Notes: generated by a model from the sequence alone, not told the origin. Positions 25,165-33,184 are shown, numbered from the stretch's first letter. The stretch: DNA of 34,821 nucleotides from Streptomyces harenosi (GCF_011008945.1 NZ_WYCT01000038.1:1-34821); one strand, 5' to 3'. Made by a program: numbers and translations.

Positions 25165-26232
25165 TCAGCCTGTGACCTTGACGTTGCGAAGCACGCCGCA
25201 CGCCTTCGTGTTGCGGAGCACGGCCGCGACCGGGCCCATCTCGACCTCGCCGCGCTTGACCGCGCCGGGCTGGGTGAAGTCCGGCATGAACGTCTGCACC
25301 AGCGGCTGGCCGGCCACGCTCGCACCGTGGAAGGAGTCCAGACCGAACGACACCGCGTAGAGGTCGGTGAGGCCGGTGATGGTGCCTCCCGCGCCGGCGC
25401 CGTCGGGGTCCCGGCTCTCGATCGGGATGATCGGCGCGGTGCCGAGGTGGTTGTCGCCGAGGTCGACGAGAGTCCAGGGGCCGTACGACTCGATCTGCCG
25501 ACCGAGGTCGTCCTTCGTCGCGGTGTACAGGCCAGCCCAGCGGGCGAGCGCGCGCACTCGGGTGATGGACACCGTGTTGCCGAGGATGGCCTTCACGCCG
25601 GGCGGCAGAGCTCCGGCGACGCCCTGGTCGCCGCCGCCGGTCTGCGAGGGGACGATCCGGGACAGGAAGGCGTCGAGGTGGTCGAGGGCGGCCATCGCCT
25701 TCTGCTGGTCGGTGATGGCGCCCGGGGACCAGTCGGCGTATCCGTCCGTGTCGCCGTTGTCGGCCGGGAGGTACTCGGTCGGCTGCCCGACGAGGATCTT
25801 GTCGAGGCCGTCGAAGCCGTCGGCGTCCACGGCGGTGTCGCCGTTGATCAGCTCCTCCTGGAAGCGTGACCGGATGCTGGTCAGCTTCTGCTGCATCTGG
25901 AACATGATCTCGTTGGTGGCGGCCGGACCGAGCTTGGCCAGGATGCGGTCGATCTGGAAGGCGCCGCCGAGCGGCTTCAGGTCGACGGTGAAGCGCTGGC
26001 GAGTCGCCTCGGTCGGGCTGTACTCGGTGTTGACCGCGCGGAAGTCCGCGCCGCTCGCCGAGACGAGGCGGGTGTAGCCGTAGGTGAGGGTCGCGCCGCC
26101 GGTGCCGGGGGTGACGGTGTCGTCGAACACCATCTGGTCCAGCAGCCATGAGTAGCGGCGCAGGTTGTCGATGACGGCGTAGTCGATGTCCGCCTGGGTG
26201 TTGAGCTGCGCCTGAGCGAGCGTCACGGGCAT
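25165..26232 (-). CDS. Major capsid protein
   Basis: This 355-aa protein is the major capsid protein. It carries an HK97-type character: an N-terminal helix (AQAQLNTQADIDYAVIDNLRRYSWLLDQM), an extended segment with FRAVNTEYSPTEATRQRF, a spine-helix-like stretch (NEIMFQMQQKLTSIRSRFQEELING), and a C-terminal strand set (DLYAVSFGLDSFHGASV and VEMGPVAAVLRNTKACGVLRNVKV). It follows the scaffold gene and precedes the head accessory and connector genes. ATG 26232 lies after AGGAG. No cleavage site or protease gene is obvious; the separate scaffold gene fits a procapsid built on scaffold. Confidence 0.88.
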   Translation of the reverse strand: MPVTLAQAQLNTQADIDYAVIDNLRRYSWLLDQMVFDDTVTPGTGGATLTYGYTRLVSASGADFRAVNTEYSPTEATRQRFTVDLKPLGGAFQIDRILAKLGPAATNEIMFQMQQKLTSIRSRFQEELINGDTAVDADGFDGLDKILVGQPTEYLPADNGDTDGYADWSPGAITDQQKAMAALDHLDAFLSRIVPSQTGGGDQGVAGALPPGVKAILGNTVSITRVRALARWAGLYTATKDDLGRQIESYGPWTLVDLGDNHLGTAPIIPIESRDPDGAGAGGTITGLTDLYAVSFGLDSFHGASVAGQPLVQTFMPDFTQPGAVKRGEVEMGPVAAVLRNTKACGVLRNVKVTG

Positions 26233-26248
26233 GGGTTACTCCTGGATG

Positions 26249-27049
26249 TCAGGTCTGGTAGTGGCCGCTGATGGCGCCCGCGAGCCCGCCCGGGGCCCGC
26301 TTGCGTGCGGCGTCCTCGCCGGTGCCGCCGGACAGGTCGCCACCGGACTTCCCGGCGGGCTGGGCCGCCGCGAACGCAGTGGGGTTGTCCTTGACGGCCT
26401 GCTTGATCGCGTCGTCGAGGGCGGTCTGGAAACCCTTCGTGGAGGGGTCGAGGTCGGAGATCGTCCTGAGGAAGCTGCGGCTGTCGAGCAGCGCGCCGGC
26501 CCGGGCGCCAAGCTTGTCCGCCCGGGCCCACACCGACAGCTCGACGTCCTTCGCGCGGAGCGCCGCTTCCTTCTCGGAGAGCGCGGTGTCCTTCTGCGCG
26601 ATCGCCTCGGCGAGCTTGGCCGGGTCCGGCGGGGTGTCGTCCTTGACGAAGCCGAGCGCCTTGCCGAGCTGCTGCGTGAGCGCCTTGACTGCGTCGTCCG
26701 CGGCCTGTTGCTTCGCCGCGGTGCGCGCCTTTCCGGCATCACGGCGGGCCTCGGCGAGTTCCTTCTCCAGCCGCTTGATCGTGGCCGAGAGGTCGTCGCT
26801 GTCCTTGCCTTGGCCGCTCTTGCCGGTGCCGCCGTCGCCCGGGCCCTGGCCGCCGTCACCGTTGCCGGAGCCTGCTCCGTCACCGGATCCGCCGCCTTCA
26901 CCCTGGCCGCCGTCACCGTTCCCACCGCTGTCGCCGGATCCGGAGCCGTCGCCGTCCCCTCCGTCCGCGTACAGGAACGGGGAGAAAGGGCCGGTCGGGT
27001 ACGGGTGTGCCCACCCGCCTCCCAGTCGGGGCAGTGTCCTCTTCCGCAT
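26249..27049 (-). CDS. Capsid scaffold protein
   Basis: This 266-aa protein has the layout of a scaffold: a short N-terminal segment (MRKRTLPRLGGGWAHPYP), a long Gly/Asp/Ser-rich linker (about residues 30-80), and a helical coiled-coil middle (ATIKRLEKELAEARRDAGKARTAA and QKDTALSEKEAALRAKDVEL). A C-terminal part (SRSFLRTISDLDPSTKGF) resembles phage DUF4355-like scaffolds. ATG 27049 follows GGAGGG. The frame is open far upstream, but that part crosses the hairpin array. It should direct capsid assembly and then leave. Confidence 0.8.
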   Translation of the reverse strand: MRKRTLPRLGGGWAHPYPTGPFSPFLYADGGDGDGSGSGDSGGNGDGGQGEGGGSGDGAGSGNGDGGQGPGDGGTGKSGQGKDSDDLSATIKRLEKELAEARRDAGKARTAAKQQAADDAVKALTQQLGKALGFVKDDTPPDPAKLAEAIAQKDTALSEKEAALRAKDVELSVWARADKLGARAGALLDSRSFLRTISDLDPSTKGFQTALDDAIKQAVKDNPTAFAAAQPAGKSGGDLSGGTGEDAARKRAPGGLAGAISGHYQT

Positions 27050-27071
27050 GTGCCCTCCAAGGGCTGGTGTC

Positions 27072-27207
27072 GCCCGCACCCGGCGGGCCTGTGGGATGGG
27101 GCCGCGCCTGGCGGTCCCGGGATGAGCGATGCGGCCCGCGCCTGGCGGGCCTACAGGAGTGACCCGCGCCTGGCGAGTCGGTGGTGTCCCGCCCGCGCCA
27201 GGCGGGC
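27072..27207. repeat. Five tandem hairpins between MuF-like and scaffold genes
   Basis: Five inverted repeats with 6-7 bp stems and 5-base loops lie at 27072-27088, 27099-27117, 27133-27151, 27161-27179 and 27191-27207, spaced about 27-34 bases. The consensus arm is (G)CCCGC with loop GCCTG; the 9-mer CGCCTGGCG occurs in copies 2, 3 and 4 and its reverse complement CGCCAGGCG in copy 5. Copy 2 has one G-U pair and copy 4 one mismatch. They fill the 170-base gap between the MuF-like stop (27220) and the scaffold start (27049). Acting as RNA on the minus strand, they could set how much scaffold is made. Confidence 0.8.
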
Positions 27208-27219
27208 GGAAGTCTTGGG

Positions 27220-28335
27220 TCAGCGCGCGGCACCGATCTGCTCGCGGTGGGACTTGCGCGGCAGCCCGGTCTGGGCGACCAGCTCTCGGATCCGTCCCTG
27301 GTACTCGCGCGCCCGCGCAGTCGCCTGCCTGCGCGCGGTGTCGTCCACGGCGGCGGCAGCGCGGCGCTTCCACGCGCGCACCTGCCGCTCGAAGTACCGC
27401 TGCTGCTGCGTCTGCTCGTACGACGCCCTCGACGGTGGCTTCGGCCGGGGCCGGGTGAGGCCGGGGAGGTAGATGCTCACTGAGTGGCGGCAGTTCGGAT
27501 GGAGGAGGCCGGCCGCGCGCGCCTCCGGGAGGCTGCCGGCCACGCGGACCCGTACCGTGCGGCCGTCCTCCGTGGCGTGCTCCATCTCCACCACCCCAGC
27601 CCCGGACGGGCCCTCCCGCCGGAGGATCCTGCCTTCCCAGGGCTTGCAGCGGTCGCACTCCTCCGGGGCGTCCGACACCACCACCAGCTCGACCCCGGCA
27701 GCCGCCAGCCGGTCGGTGTGGGCCTGCACAGCCGCACGGCCGACCGCGGACCGGGTGGCCATCTCCACGTAGCTGGTCAGGTTCCAGCCGCGGCTCCGGC
27801 GATCCACGAACCCGGTCACGCCCTTGTCCGCGAACTTCGCCAGCGCCCGGGCCGCCGCCTGCCGCCGGGTCTGCGCGCCGAGCAGCGGCGCCGACGACGC
27901 CTCCGCGATCACCTGCCGGTACACGTCCAGCCCGGTACGCAGCATCCGCAGGTGCGCCGGGCCCGTCTCCTGCACCAGCGCCGCGGCGAGCCTGTCCACG
28001 GCGGCCGCAGCCGGCAGGGCCTCAGCGGCAGCGAGCGCCGGGCCGGTGGCCAGCGCCCCCAGCTCGGCGATCGCGGCTTGCTGCCCACGCTCGTACGCGT
28101 CGGCGACGGCCTGGTGGATCGCGCCGGCCGCGTCGGCCTGGAGCACAGCAATGATCTCCTCGATCGCCGTCCGCAGGTTCCCAACCGCGGCCAGCTTCAG
28201 CTCAGCCCACAGCGGCGAGTCGAGACCCGCGGCGAGCGCCCCCGTGATGCGCTCGATCAGGGCCAGCTCGGCCTGCTCGTACAGCGAGGACACCGCGGCC
28301 GCGAGGTCTTCAGCCATGTCGGGGCTGACCGGCAT
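27220..28335 (-). CDS. MuF-like minor capsid protein (phage minor capsid protein 2 type)
   Basis: This 371-aa protein belongs to the phage minor capsid protein 2 / MuF-like group. It has an N-terminal helical half and a C-terminal domain with the motif CDRCKPWEGRIL and a later LHPNCRHSV, which gives two Cys plus His ligands typical of the MuF fold and a possible metal site. It follows the portal by 12 bases and precedes the scaffold, the usual place. It likely enters the capsid with the portal and may interact with DNA ejection. The C-terminal tail (about residues 310-371) is rich in arginine and helical. There is no toxin domain attached. Confidence 0.85.
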   Translation of the reverse strand: MPVSPDMAEDLAAAVSSLYEQAELALIERITGALAAGLDSPLWAELKLAAVGNLRTAIEEIIAVLQADAAGAIHQAVADAYERGQQAAIAELGALATGPALAAAEALPAAAAVDRLAAALVQETGPAHLRMLRTGLDVYRQVIAEASSAPLLGAQTRRQAAARALAKFADKGVTGFVDRRSRGWNLTSYVEMATRSAVGRAAVQAHTDRLAAAGVELVVVSDAPEECDRCKPWEGRILRREGPSGAGVVEMEHATEDGRTVRVRVAGSLPEARAAGLLHPNCRHSVSIYLPGLTRPRPKPPSRASYEQTQQQRYFERQVRAWKRRAAAAVDDTARRQATARAREYQGRIRELVAQTGLPRKSHREQIGAAR

Positions 28336-28347
28336 GCCGCACCCCCG

Positions 28348-29955
28348 CTACTCCTCGATGGCGTCGTCATCCGCCTCGGTGCCCTGCGGCTCCTCCTCGC
28401 CCGGCTGCTCGCCGGGCGCCGGCCGGTCCGCGCCCAGAACCAGAGGGTCCTCGACTAGGCGGCCGGTCTCCCGCTGGATCCGGCGGACCTCCTCGGCCTG
28501 CGCCTTCTCGTCCCAGTCGGGATGCAGCAGCGCGACCTTGACCTCGGTCGACGCGGCCTCCGCCTGCTGGAACAGGGCGGCGGTCTCGGCGAGGGTCTTG
28601 ATGTCGTCCTGCACGCTGTCCTGAAACTCAACGTCCGGCCGCTCAGGGGTCACGTCGCTGTAGCCGGGGAACATCCCCGAGGCCAGCAGCATCAGGTACG
28701 CCTCGGCGATGTCCGCGATGCCCGGCACGGCGAGCTCGGCCTTACGTGCGCGCGTGGACATGCTGCGCGCGTTGCGGGCCTTGATCTCCGTAGCTGTCGC
28801 GGCGGGCCCGGAGGCGTCATCACCGAACGTCCCGCTGGAGTAGCCCGCGTTGCGGACAACCTTGCCCACCAACTCCTCGATCGTGGCCCGGTGCTCCTCG
28901 TGCCGGATCAGGAACTGGTTCGGCGTGATCGCCTGGTCGCTGTTGGGCGGCACGTTCATCGGGGCGTAGATCTCGCGGTCCTCCCACACTGCGCCCATGC
29001 CCGGCCCGGTGGCCATCAGGTACTGCGCCGGGACGATGATGCGGCTCTTGGCGAGGCGGATGTCCCGCATCCAGCTGGTGTACGTCTCGTCGATCGCGCT
29101 GAGGAAGGTCTCTGCGCCCTGGTAGTCCGAGGTGCCGAGGCCGGCCGCACCCGGGATGTCCCGCCAGTCCGGGGCGAACATGCTGTTCGGGATGTACGCG
29201 ACGAGGAGCTTCTTCTCCATCCCCCTCGGCAACTGCCGGGCCGGGAGGAGCGCCCGGGTCTGCTCGAACTCTTCCAGCCCGCGGGGCTTGCCGAGGTTGT
29301 CCTCGGTGCCCTCGTACACGCCGTGCAGCACGTAGCCGGGCTCGTGCCGCTCCAGGTGCCGGACCACGCGCTGCCCGTCGGCCTCGATCACGGTCCAGAA
29401 GGTGACCGCGCGCAGCTTGTCGCCGTGCGCGAACTCGGGCGCAGCACCGTCGGCATGCACAAGGGAGACCCATGGCCGGTCGCTGACGTCCACGTCCCAC
29501 ACGATCCGCAGGTAGGCGCCACCGAGCGCGGCCCCGGATTCGCCGGCGGCGATGAGGGTGCGCTTCAGCCCAAGGTCCAGCAGCTCTTCGAGGCGCTCCT
29601 GGGTCTTCGAGTTCTCGACCTTCAGGGTGGGCGGCTCGGAGTACAGCAGATCCGAGCTGGTGCGGGCGATGTCCCGGGCGAGCGGCATGTGCAGGTTGGC
29701 GCGCTTCTCGCCGAGGGGGGTGGGCTCGCCCCAGAACCAGCGGGCCACGCGGCCAACCATGCCGCCGCGGTACTGCGACGGGCGGTTCTGGACCTGTCCG
29801 GGCTGGCCGATGGCGTAGGAGCGGGTGCCGCGGTTGCGGTACCGGTAGGCGAGCCGGTCGGGGTTGGCGGAGAACCAGGCGGCCCAGTCCTCCATGTCGG
29901 AGCGGATCGCGGGGTGGATCGGCGGCCACGGCACGAGCTTCTCAGGGAGCGGCAT
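28348..29955 (-). CDS. Portal protein
   Basis: This 535-aa protein is the portal, a dodecameric ring at one capsid vertex through which DNA passes. It resembles SPP1/gp6-type actinophage portals, with MPLPEKLVPWPPIHPAI, AAWFSANPDRLAYRYRNRG, the conserved helix-rich core and a TATEIKARNARSMSTRARKAEL motif near residue 415, typical of the stem/wing region. The start ATG 29955 is preceded by a GGAGG further upstream. A frame open to 30024 adds 23 low-complexity residues and is rejected. It follows the 62-aa gene by a 14-base overlap and precedes the MuF-like gene. The C-terminal tail is acidic. Confidence 0.9.
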   Translation of the reverse strand: MPLPEKLVPWPPIHPAIRSDMEDWAAWFSANPDRLAYRYRNRGTRSYAIGQPGQVQNRPSQYRGGMVGRVARWFWGEPTPLGEKRANLHMPLARDIARTSSDLLYSEPPTLKVENSKTQERLEELLDLGLKRTLIAAGESGAALGGAYLRIVWDVDVSDRPWVSLVHADGAAPEFAHGDKLRAVTFWTVIEADGQRVVRHLERHEPGYVLHGVYEGTEDNLGKPRGLEEFEQTRALLPARQLPRGMEKKLLVAYIPNSMFAPDWRDIPGAAGLGTSDYQGAETFLSAIDETYTSWMRDIRLAKSRIIVPAQYLMATGPGMGAVWEDREIYAPMNVPPNSDQAITPNQFLIRHEEHRATIEELVGKVVRNAGYSSGTFGDDASGPAATATEIKARNARSMSTRARKAELAVPGIADIAEAYLMLLASGMFPGYSDVTPERPDVEFQDSVQDDIKTLAETAALFQQAEAASTEVKVALLHPDWDEKAQAEEVRRIQRETGRLVEDPLVLGADRPAPGEQPGEEEPQGTEADDDAIEE

Positions 29956-30130
29956 TGACCGGCCACCTCCCCGTGAGCATGCGCCAGCGCACCCACCAGC
30001 GGGCGCGGCGGGTGATCCGGACATTCAGGTTGATGACGAGGGCGCCGTCGCGGTGGGCGGTGGGGCCGCAGGCGTCGGCGCGGACACCGGTCCACCGTGG
30101 GAAACCCGCGACGGGGCCGAGCTTGGCCAT
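29942..30130 (-). CDS. 62-aa basic protein between terminase and portal
   Basis: This 62-aa protein starts at ATG 30130, which overlaps the large-terminase stop by one base (TGATG), and ends 14 bases inside the portal gene. It is basic (about ten Arg residues, many in RITRRARWWVRWRMLTGRWP) with tryptophan pairs and no known motif. It could be a short virion or connector accessory protein. I do not recognise a family. The tight overlaps with both neighbours support a real gene. Confidence 0.6.
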   Translation of the reverse strand: MAKLGPVAGFPRWTGVRADACGPTAHRDGALVINLNVRITRRARWWVRWRMLTGRWPVNAAP

Positions 30131-31434
30131 CAGGCGGCCACCTCCAAGCTGGTCTTGGGCAGCAGGTGCCGCCACTCGTTCACCGAGCTGTGCAGCCCGT
30201 ACCTGAGGCCATCCACCGAGTGGTCGTCGACCTTCAGCGGCTGGTCAACGCCTTTCTCCGACGCCTTCGAGTCCCACACGTACGCGGGCAGCTCCTCCAG
30301 CAGGCCGGTGCACGACCGGTGGATGGACAGGAGATCCGCACCGAACGCGGTGCTCACCGAGCGGATGCCGTCCTTCACGTCGTTGTCCGCCTTCGCCACA
30401 CCAGGCACTCCGTCCGACCAGAGCTGCGTCATGAAGCTGGCGGCCGACGGGTCCACGAAGATCCAAGACGGCTGCACTCCCCGCTGCCCGCGGTGCTCGT
30501 ACTGGCTCAGCCACCGCCGCACCCCGAGGCTGTACTGCGCGTCCGTCAACTGCCGTTTCGTGACCCGTGAGTCGTGCCGGTACTCGCTCGCGACGTACAG
30601 CCGCCGGTCTGCGCCGAGCCCGATCAGCAGAGCCGCGAACGGGTTCACGGTGCCGTAGTCGATACCGACCGCCATCCACCGGGAGACCTCCGGCACCAGG
30701 TCCACGACGTGCCGCTGCTCGTCGAACGCGTCGTAGATCACGCCCTCAGCCAGGCACCACTCACCGAGGATGTACCGCCGGTAGAACAAACCCTGGTGAC
30801 TGCGCTTCAGGCTGTCGACGTAGGCGGCCGGAAGCGACGGATTGTCGTCCAGGACGAACGAGAACCGGTGCACGTCCAGCGCGTCCGGATCCTGCGTCTC
30901 CGCGAGCGTCCCGTCGCGCCGCAGGTGCAGCCGGGCCCGGTCGAGGATCTGCCGCTTCAACCAGTGGTTCGGCCCCTCAGGGTTGGTCGTGCCGAACCAC
31001 TGCGCGTCCTCGACGCTGAGGCGGGTCTCCAGCATCCTGAAGAACGACTCGGGGTAGGTCGTCACCTCGTCGAGGTACGCGCCCGCCAAGGTCAGTCCCT
31101 TGATCTTGTCCGCGGCCCGCTCGTCGTTCGCGCCGGCCACGTAGATCGTGCGGCCGAAGATCACCACCTCGCCCGCCCCGGCGCGGTAGTCGCACCGCTT
31201 CGCGCCCACCATCGAGACGATGACGTCGATGATGTTCCGCTTCAGCGTCCGCTCGGTCTTCCCGACCATGAGCAGCGCGCCGGGCGGGCCGGTGCGGATG
31301 TACCGCAGCCACACCATGATGCTGCCGATGGTCTTGCCGGACCGGACCGCGCCTTCCCACAGGTTCCCGCGCGCGGTCGCGAGCTGAGTCGCCCGCAGCG
31401 CCTTCCCGGCGAGGGGAGCGAACATCGCCGCCAC
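30130..31434 (-). CDS. terL: Terminase large subunit
   Basis: This 434-aa DNA-packaging motor has an N-terminal ATPase and a C-terminal RNase H-like nuclease. The Walker A-like loop is GAVRSGKT (residues 28-35), Walker B is AYLDEV with Asp122 and catalytic Glu123, and the coupling motif GTTN is at 148-151. The nuclease acidic residues lie in AVGIDYGTVNP, SWIFVDPSAASF and the C-terminal KVDDHSVDGLRYGL. It cuts concatemeric DNA and packs it through the portal. GTG 31434 starts the gene, 5 bases from the small-terminase stop. It resembles PBSX/SPP1-type terminases more than lambda ones, suggesting headful packaging (inference). Confidence 0.93.
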   Translation of the reverse strand: MAAMFAPLAGKALRATQLATARGNLWEGAVRSGKTIGSIMVWLRYIRTGPPGALLMVGKTERTLKRNIIDVIVSMVGAKRCDYRAGAGEVVIFGRTIYVAGANDERAADKIKGLTLAGAYLDEVTTYPESFFRMLETRLSVEDAQWFGTTNPEGPNHWLKRQILDRARLHLRRDGTLAETQDPDALDVHRFSFVLDDNPSLPAAYVDSLKRSHQGLFYRRYILGEWCLAEGVIYDAFDEQRHVVDLVPEVSRWMAVGIDYGTVNPFAALLIGLGADRRLYVASEYRHDSRVTKRQLTDAQYSLGVRRWLSQYEHRGQRGVQPSWIFVDPSAASFMTQLWSDGVPGVAKADNDVKDGIRSVSTAFGADLLSIHRSCTGLLEELPAYVWDSKASEKGVDQPLKVDDHSVDGLRYGLHSSVNEWRHLLPKTSLEVAA

Positions 31435-31438
31435 CCCC

Positions 31439-31933
31439 TCACTGCTGGTCCGGCATCATCCCCCTCAACCAGGCGTCGACCGCGGCGAGCCCTTCCAGGT
31501 CACGGTCTGGCGGCACGAGTTTCAGGCTCTTCTCGATGGCGATGCCGGCGGAGGCCATGAGGTTCTTCTTCGCGTCGGCGGGTGGCTCGTCGACGTCGTG
31601 CTCCTCGTAGGTGTTGTCCTTGCCGCCGAAGTTAAAGACCTTGGCGGGCCGCCACATCTGCTCGGTGAGGCGCTCGGCATCCCCCTGGAGCTCCTCGGCG
31701 AGGATCGCGCGCCGCTCGGCGAGCTGGGCGACGCGATGCCGGGTGGCCTCCTCCGTCATCGTCACGTCAAAGGTGAGGCCCTCCTCGGCGCAGATGACGG
31801 AGACGGTGCGCTGGGAACGTCGGGTGAGTCGAGCGATCTCGTTGCGGCCCTTTCCTTCGCCGTGCAGGCGGATGATCTCGGCGCGCTCCTCGTCGGTGAC
31901 GAGCCCGCCCTTGCTGACCTTGGGTCGCGCCAC
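31439..31933 (-). CDS. terS: Terminase small subunit
   Basis: This 164-aa protein has an N-terminal helix-turn-helix (about residues 13-52, TDEERAEIIRLHGEGKGRN...EIARLTRRSQRTVSVI), a charged helical middle (about 60-95, oligomerisation) and a C-terminal part that would contact the large subunit. Small terminases recognise the packaging site in phage DNA. GTG 31933 lies after a strong GAGGAGGTGA. It is the first gene of the structural operon and only 5 bases before the large terminase. Family similarity is weak, as is usual for small terminases, so position carries much of the call. Confidence 0.8.
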   Translation of the reverse strand: MARPKVSKGGLVTDEERAEIIRLHGEGKGRNEIARLTRRSQRTVSVICAEEGLTFDVTMTEEATRHRVAQLAERRAILAEELQGDAERLTEQMWRPAKVFNFGGKDNTYEEHDVDEPPADAKKNLMASAGIAIEKSLKLVPPDRDLEGLAAVDAWLRGMMPDQQ

Positions 31934-31958
31934 GGCTCACCTCCTCGGAGCGTGCGAA

Positions 31959-31987
31959 GGCCCGGCCGGGGAACGGCCGGCCGGGCC
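31959..31987 (-). terminator. Terminator after the lipoprotein gene
   Basis: GGCCCGGCCG (31959-31968) and CGGCCGGGCC (31978-31987) form a perfect 10-bp stem with a 9-base loop, 13 bases downstream of the lipoprotein stop and upstream of the small-terminase start. It separates the lipoprotein gene from the structural operon. Confidence 0.7.
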
Positions 31988-32000
31988 AGTCGATGGGGTG

Positions 32001-32468
32001 CTACTGCGCGGTCGCCTTCTTCAGCGCCGCCACCAGCTCGTCACGGCGTTCGTCGGACGTCAGGTCCTGGTCCCGGGCGGTCCAGGCGAGCGCGTACCGG
32101 CCCACCTGCCGCCAGTCGCCCTGGGTTTTCATGGTCTTCGCCCAGTGCGCGGCGACCTTCTCGGACGGGAACTGGTAGATCGACACGGTGTCGGTGGTGA
32201 TGAGCTGCGTGCAGTCGTTCGGGCTCGGGTCCTTGCCCGCGGCCTTGTTGGAGCAGGAGCCGGTGTTGTCCTGCACGTCACCGAGGTCGGTGACGCCGGT
32301 CGCGTCGGCCAGCGTGGCGGCGAGCTGCTTGGCGGTGGGGCCGGCGGGCGCGGTCTGCGTGCTGGCCGTGGGCTTGGGTGCCGCGTCGGTGGTGTCGTCG
32401 CTGCTGGATGAGCAGGCGGTGAGCGCGAGGAGCGCGGTGGCTATGGCGGCGGTGGCGCGAATACGCAT
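32001..32468 (-). CDS. Prophage-encoded lipoprotein
   Basis: This 155-aa protein has a lipoprotein signal: basic MRIR, a hydrophobic stretch and the lipobox Leu16-Thr17-Ala18-Cys19, where lipid attachment would occur. A Ser/Asp/Thr/Pro-rich linker and a small alpha/beta domain (about residues 48-150, ADATGVTDLGDVQ, CSNKAAGKDPSPNDCTQLI, SIYQFPSEKVAAHWAKTMK) follow. It should sit on the outer face of the membrane. Phage lipoproteins of this kind often protect the lysogen against superinfection, but that is not shown here. It has its own terminator and is therefore probably expressed apart from the virion genes. ATG 32468 follows a weak G-rich binding site. Confidence 0.8.
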   Translation of the reverse strand: MRIRATAAIATALLALTACSSSSDDTTDAAPKPTASTQTAPAGPTAKQLAATLADATGVTDLGDVQDNTGSCSNKAAGKDPSPNDCTQLITTDTVSIYQFPSEKVAAHWAKTMKTQGDWRQVGRYALAWTARDQDLTSDERRDELVAALKKATAQ

Positions 32469-32579
32469 GGTCCCCCCTGGAGCTGTGGTGTACGGGGGTC
32501 ATGATGCCGTGTCCGGTGCGCCTGTTTCCGGGCATGGCAGATCTGCGGCCAGTGTGAGGCATGATCACGCGGAGCGCAA

Positions 32580-33029
32580 CTACTCCCGTAGTTGCTCAGG
32601 ATCGAGGTCGGCGACCGAGCGCCACTCGATGTCTTCAGCCGGCACGTTGACCCGGCTCAGCCACTCCGCCAGAACCTCCGCCCGGCTCGGCACAGGTTGC
32701 GTCATGTCGAGAATGCAGCCGAGCGGCTCGCCCGTCTGCCGGTGTACCGCCACGTAGCTCGACCATGTGCTGGTTACCTGCCAGCCCAGCTCCAGCGCGA
32801 TGAACTCGGTGTCCGCAACGGCCTCTGTGGCCCTGCTCAGTGCGTCGCACTCGAAGTCGGGTGTGGGCGGCCAGCACGGTGGTTGGAACCATGCCTCGAC
32901 CAGGCCGGGGCTGCGCTCGCTGCGCTGTGCTGCGATTCCGTGCGCTTTGAGTGCGGTGATCGCCTGGTCGGTTCGGTCTGCGGGACCGGTTATCAGCATG
33001 TAGACGGTCTGTGCTGGCATGTCGGTCAT
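32580..33029 (-). CDS. Unrecognised 149-aa protein
   Basis: This 149-aa acidic protein, from MTDMPAQTVYMLITG to VADLDPEQLRE, looks like a small two-layer alpha/beta protein: a strand TVYMLITG, a helix TDQAITALKAHGI, a strand LVEAWFQP, and FIALELGWQV and EPLGCILDM strands later. No family is recognised. The ATG has no clear Shine-Dalgarno sequence and a GTG at 33062 would add 11 residues, so the start is uncertain. It lies between the lipoprotein and the hairpin element and reads in the same direction as the virion genes, but the spacing suggests its own promoter. Confidence 0.6.
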   Translation of the reverse strand: MTDMPAQTVYMLITGPADRTDQAITALKAHGIAAQRSERSPGLVEAWFQPPCWPPTPDFECDALSRATEAVADTEFIALELGWQVTSTWSSYVAVHRQTGEPLGCILDMTQPVPSRAEVLAEWLSRVNVPAEDIEWRSVADLDPEQLRE

Positions 33030-33048
33030 CGCAGCAGCGTACGCGCAA

Positions 33049-33080
33049 GGCCCCGCCGTCACGCGGGAAACGGCGGGGCC
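33049..33080 (-). terminator. Perfect 11-bp hairpin
   Basis: GGCCCCGCCGT (33049-33059) and its exact reverse complement (33070-33080) enclose a 10-base loop. It lies about 105 bases beyond the stop of the 198-aa membrane-protein gene on its strand and upstream of the 149-aa gene, so it probably ends that transcript. Confidence 0.6.
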
Positions 33081-33085
33081 AGGGG

Positions 33086-33124
33086 CCGGGGCGGCCGGTA
33101 GCTGGCAGGCGCGGGCCGCCCCGG
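33086..33124. repeat. Second perfect 11-bp inverted repeat
   Basis: CCGGGGCGGCC (33086-33096) and its exact reverse complement (33114-33124) enclose a 17-base loop that starts with GGTAGC, a degenerate copy of the adjacent GGTAGA repeat. It stands 5 bases from the first hairpin, making a paired-hairpin structure next to a repeat array. Confidence 0.6.
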
Positions 33125-33176
33125 GGTAGATGGGCCGGTAGATCCGGCGGTAGACGGCGGTAGATGGACCGGTAGA
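33125..33176. repeat. Five GGTAGA iteron-like repeats
   Basis: GGTAGA occurs at 33125, 33137, 33149, 33159 and 33171, with spacings of 12, 12, 10 and 12 bases, three of the copies preceded by CC and the others by GC or GG. About one helical turn per unit suggests binding of a protein on one face of the DNA. The block lies just past the stop of the 198-aa gene (33185) and is noncoding. Confidence 0.7.
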
Positions 33177-33184
33177 CGTGCAGG

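Noticed and set aside
27072..27207. Hairpin array as a CRISPR
   Set aside because: Units are short self-complementary stem-loops with imperfect copies and short variable gaps, not identical repeats with spacers, and no cas gene is present.
26249..27658. N-terminal extension of the scaffold through the hairpin array
   Set aside because: ATG 27049 has GGAGGG upstream. The extension crosses hairpins and overlaps the MuF-like gene antiphase, with shadow-like composition.
28348..30024. 23-residue N-terminal extension of the portal
   Set aside because: Low-complexity Gly/Cys/Ala residues precede MPLPEKL, which is the natural portal start.
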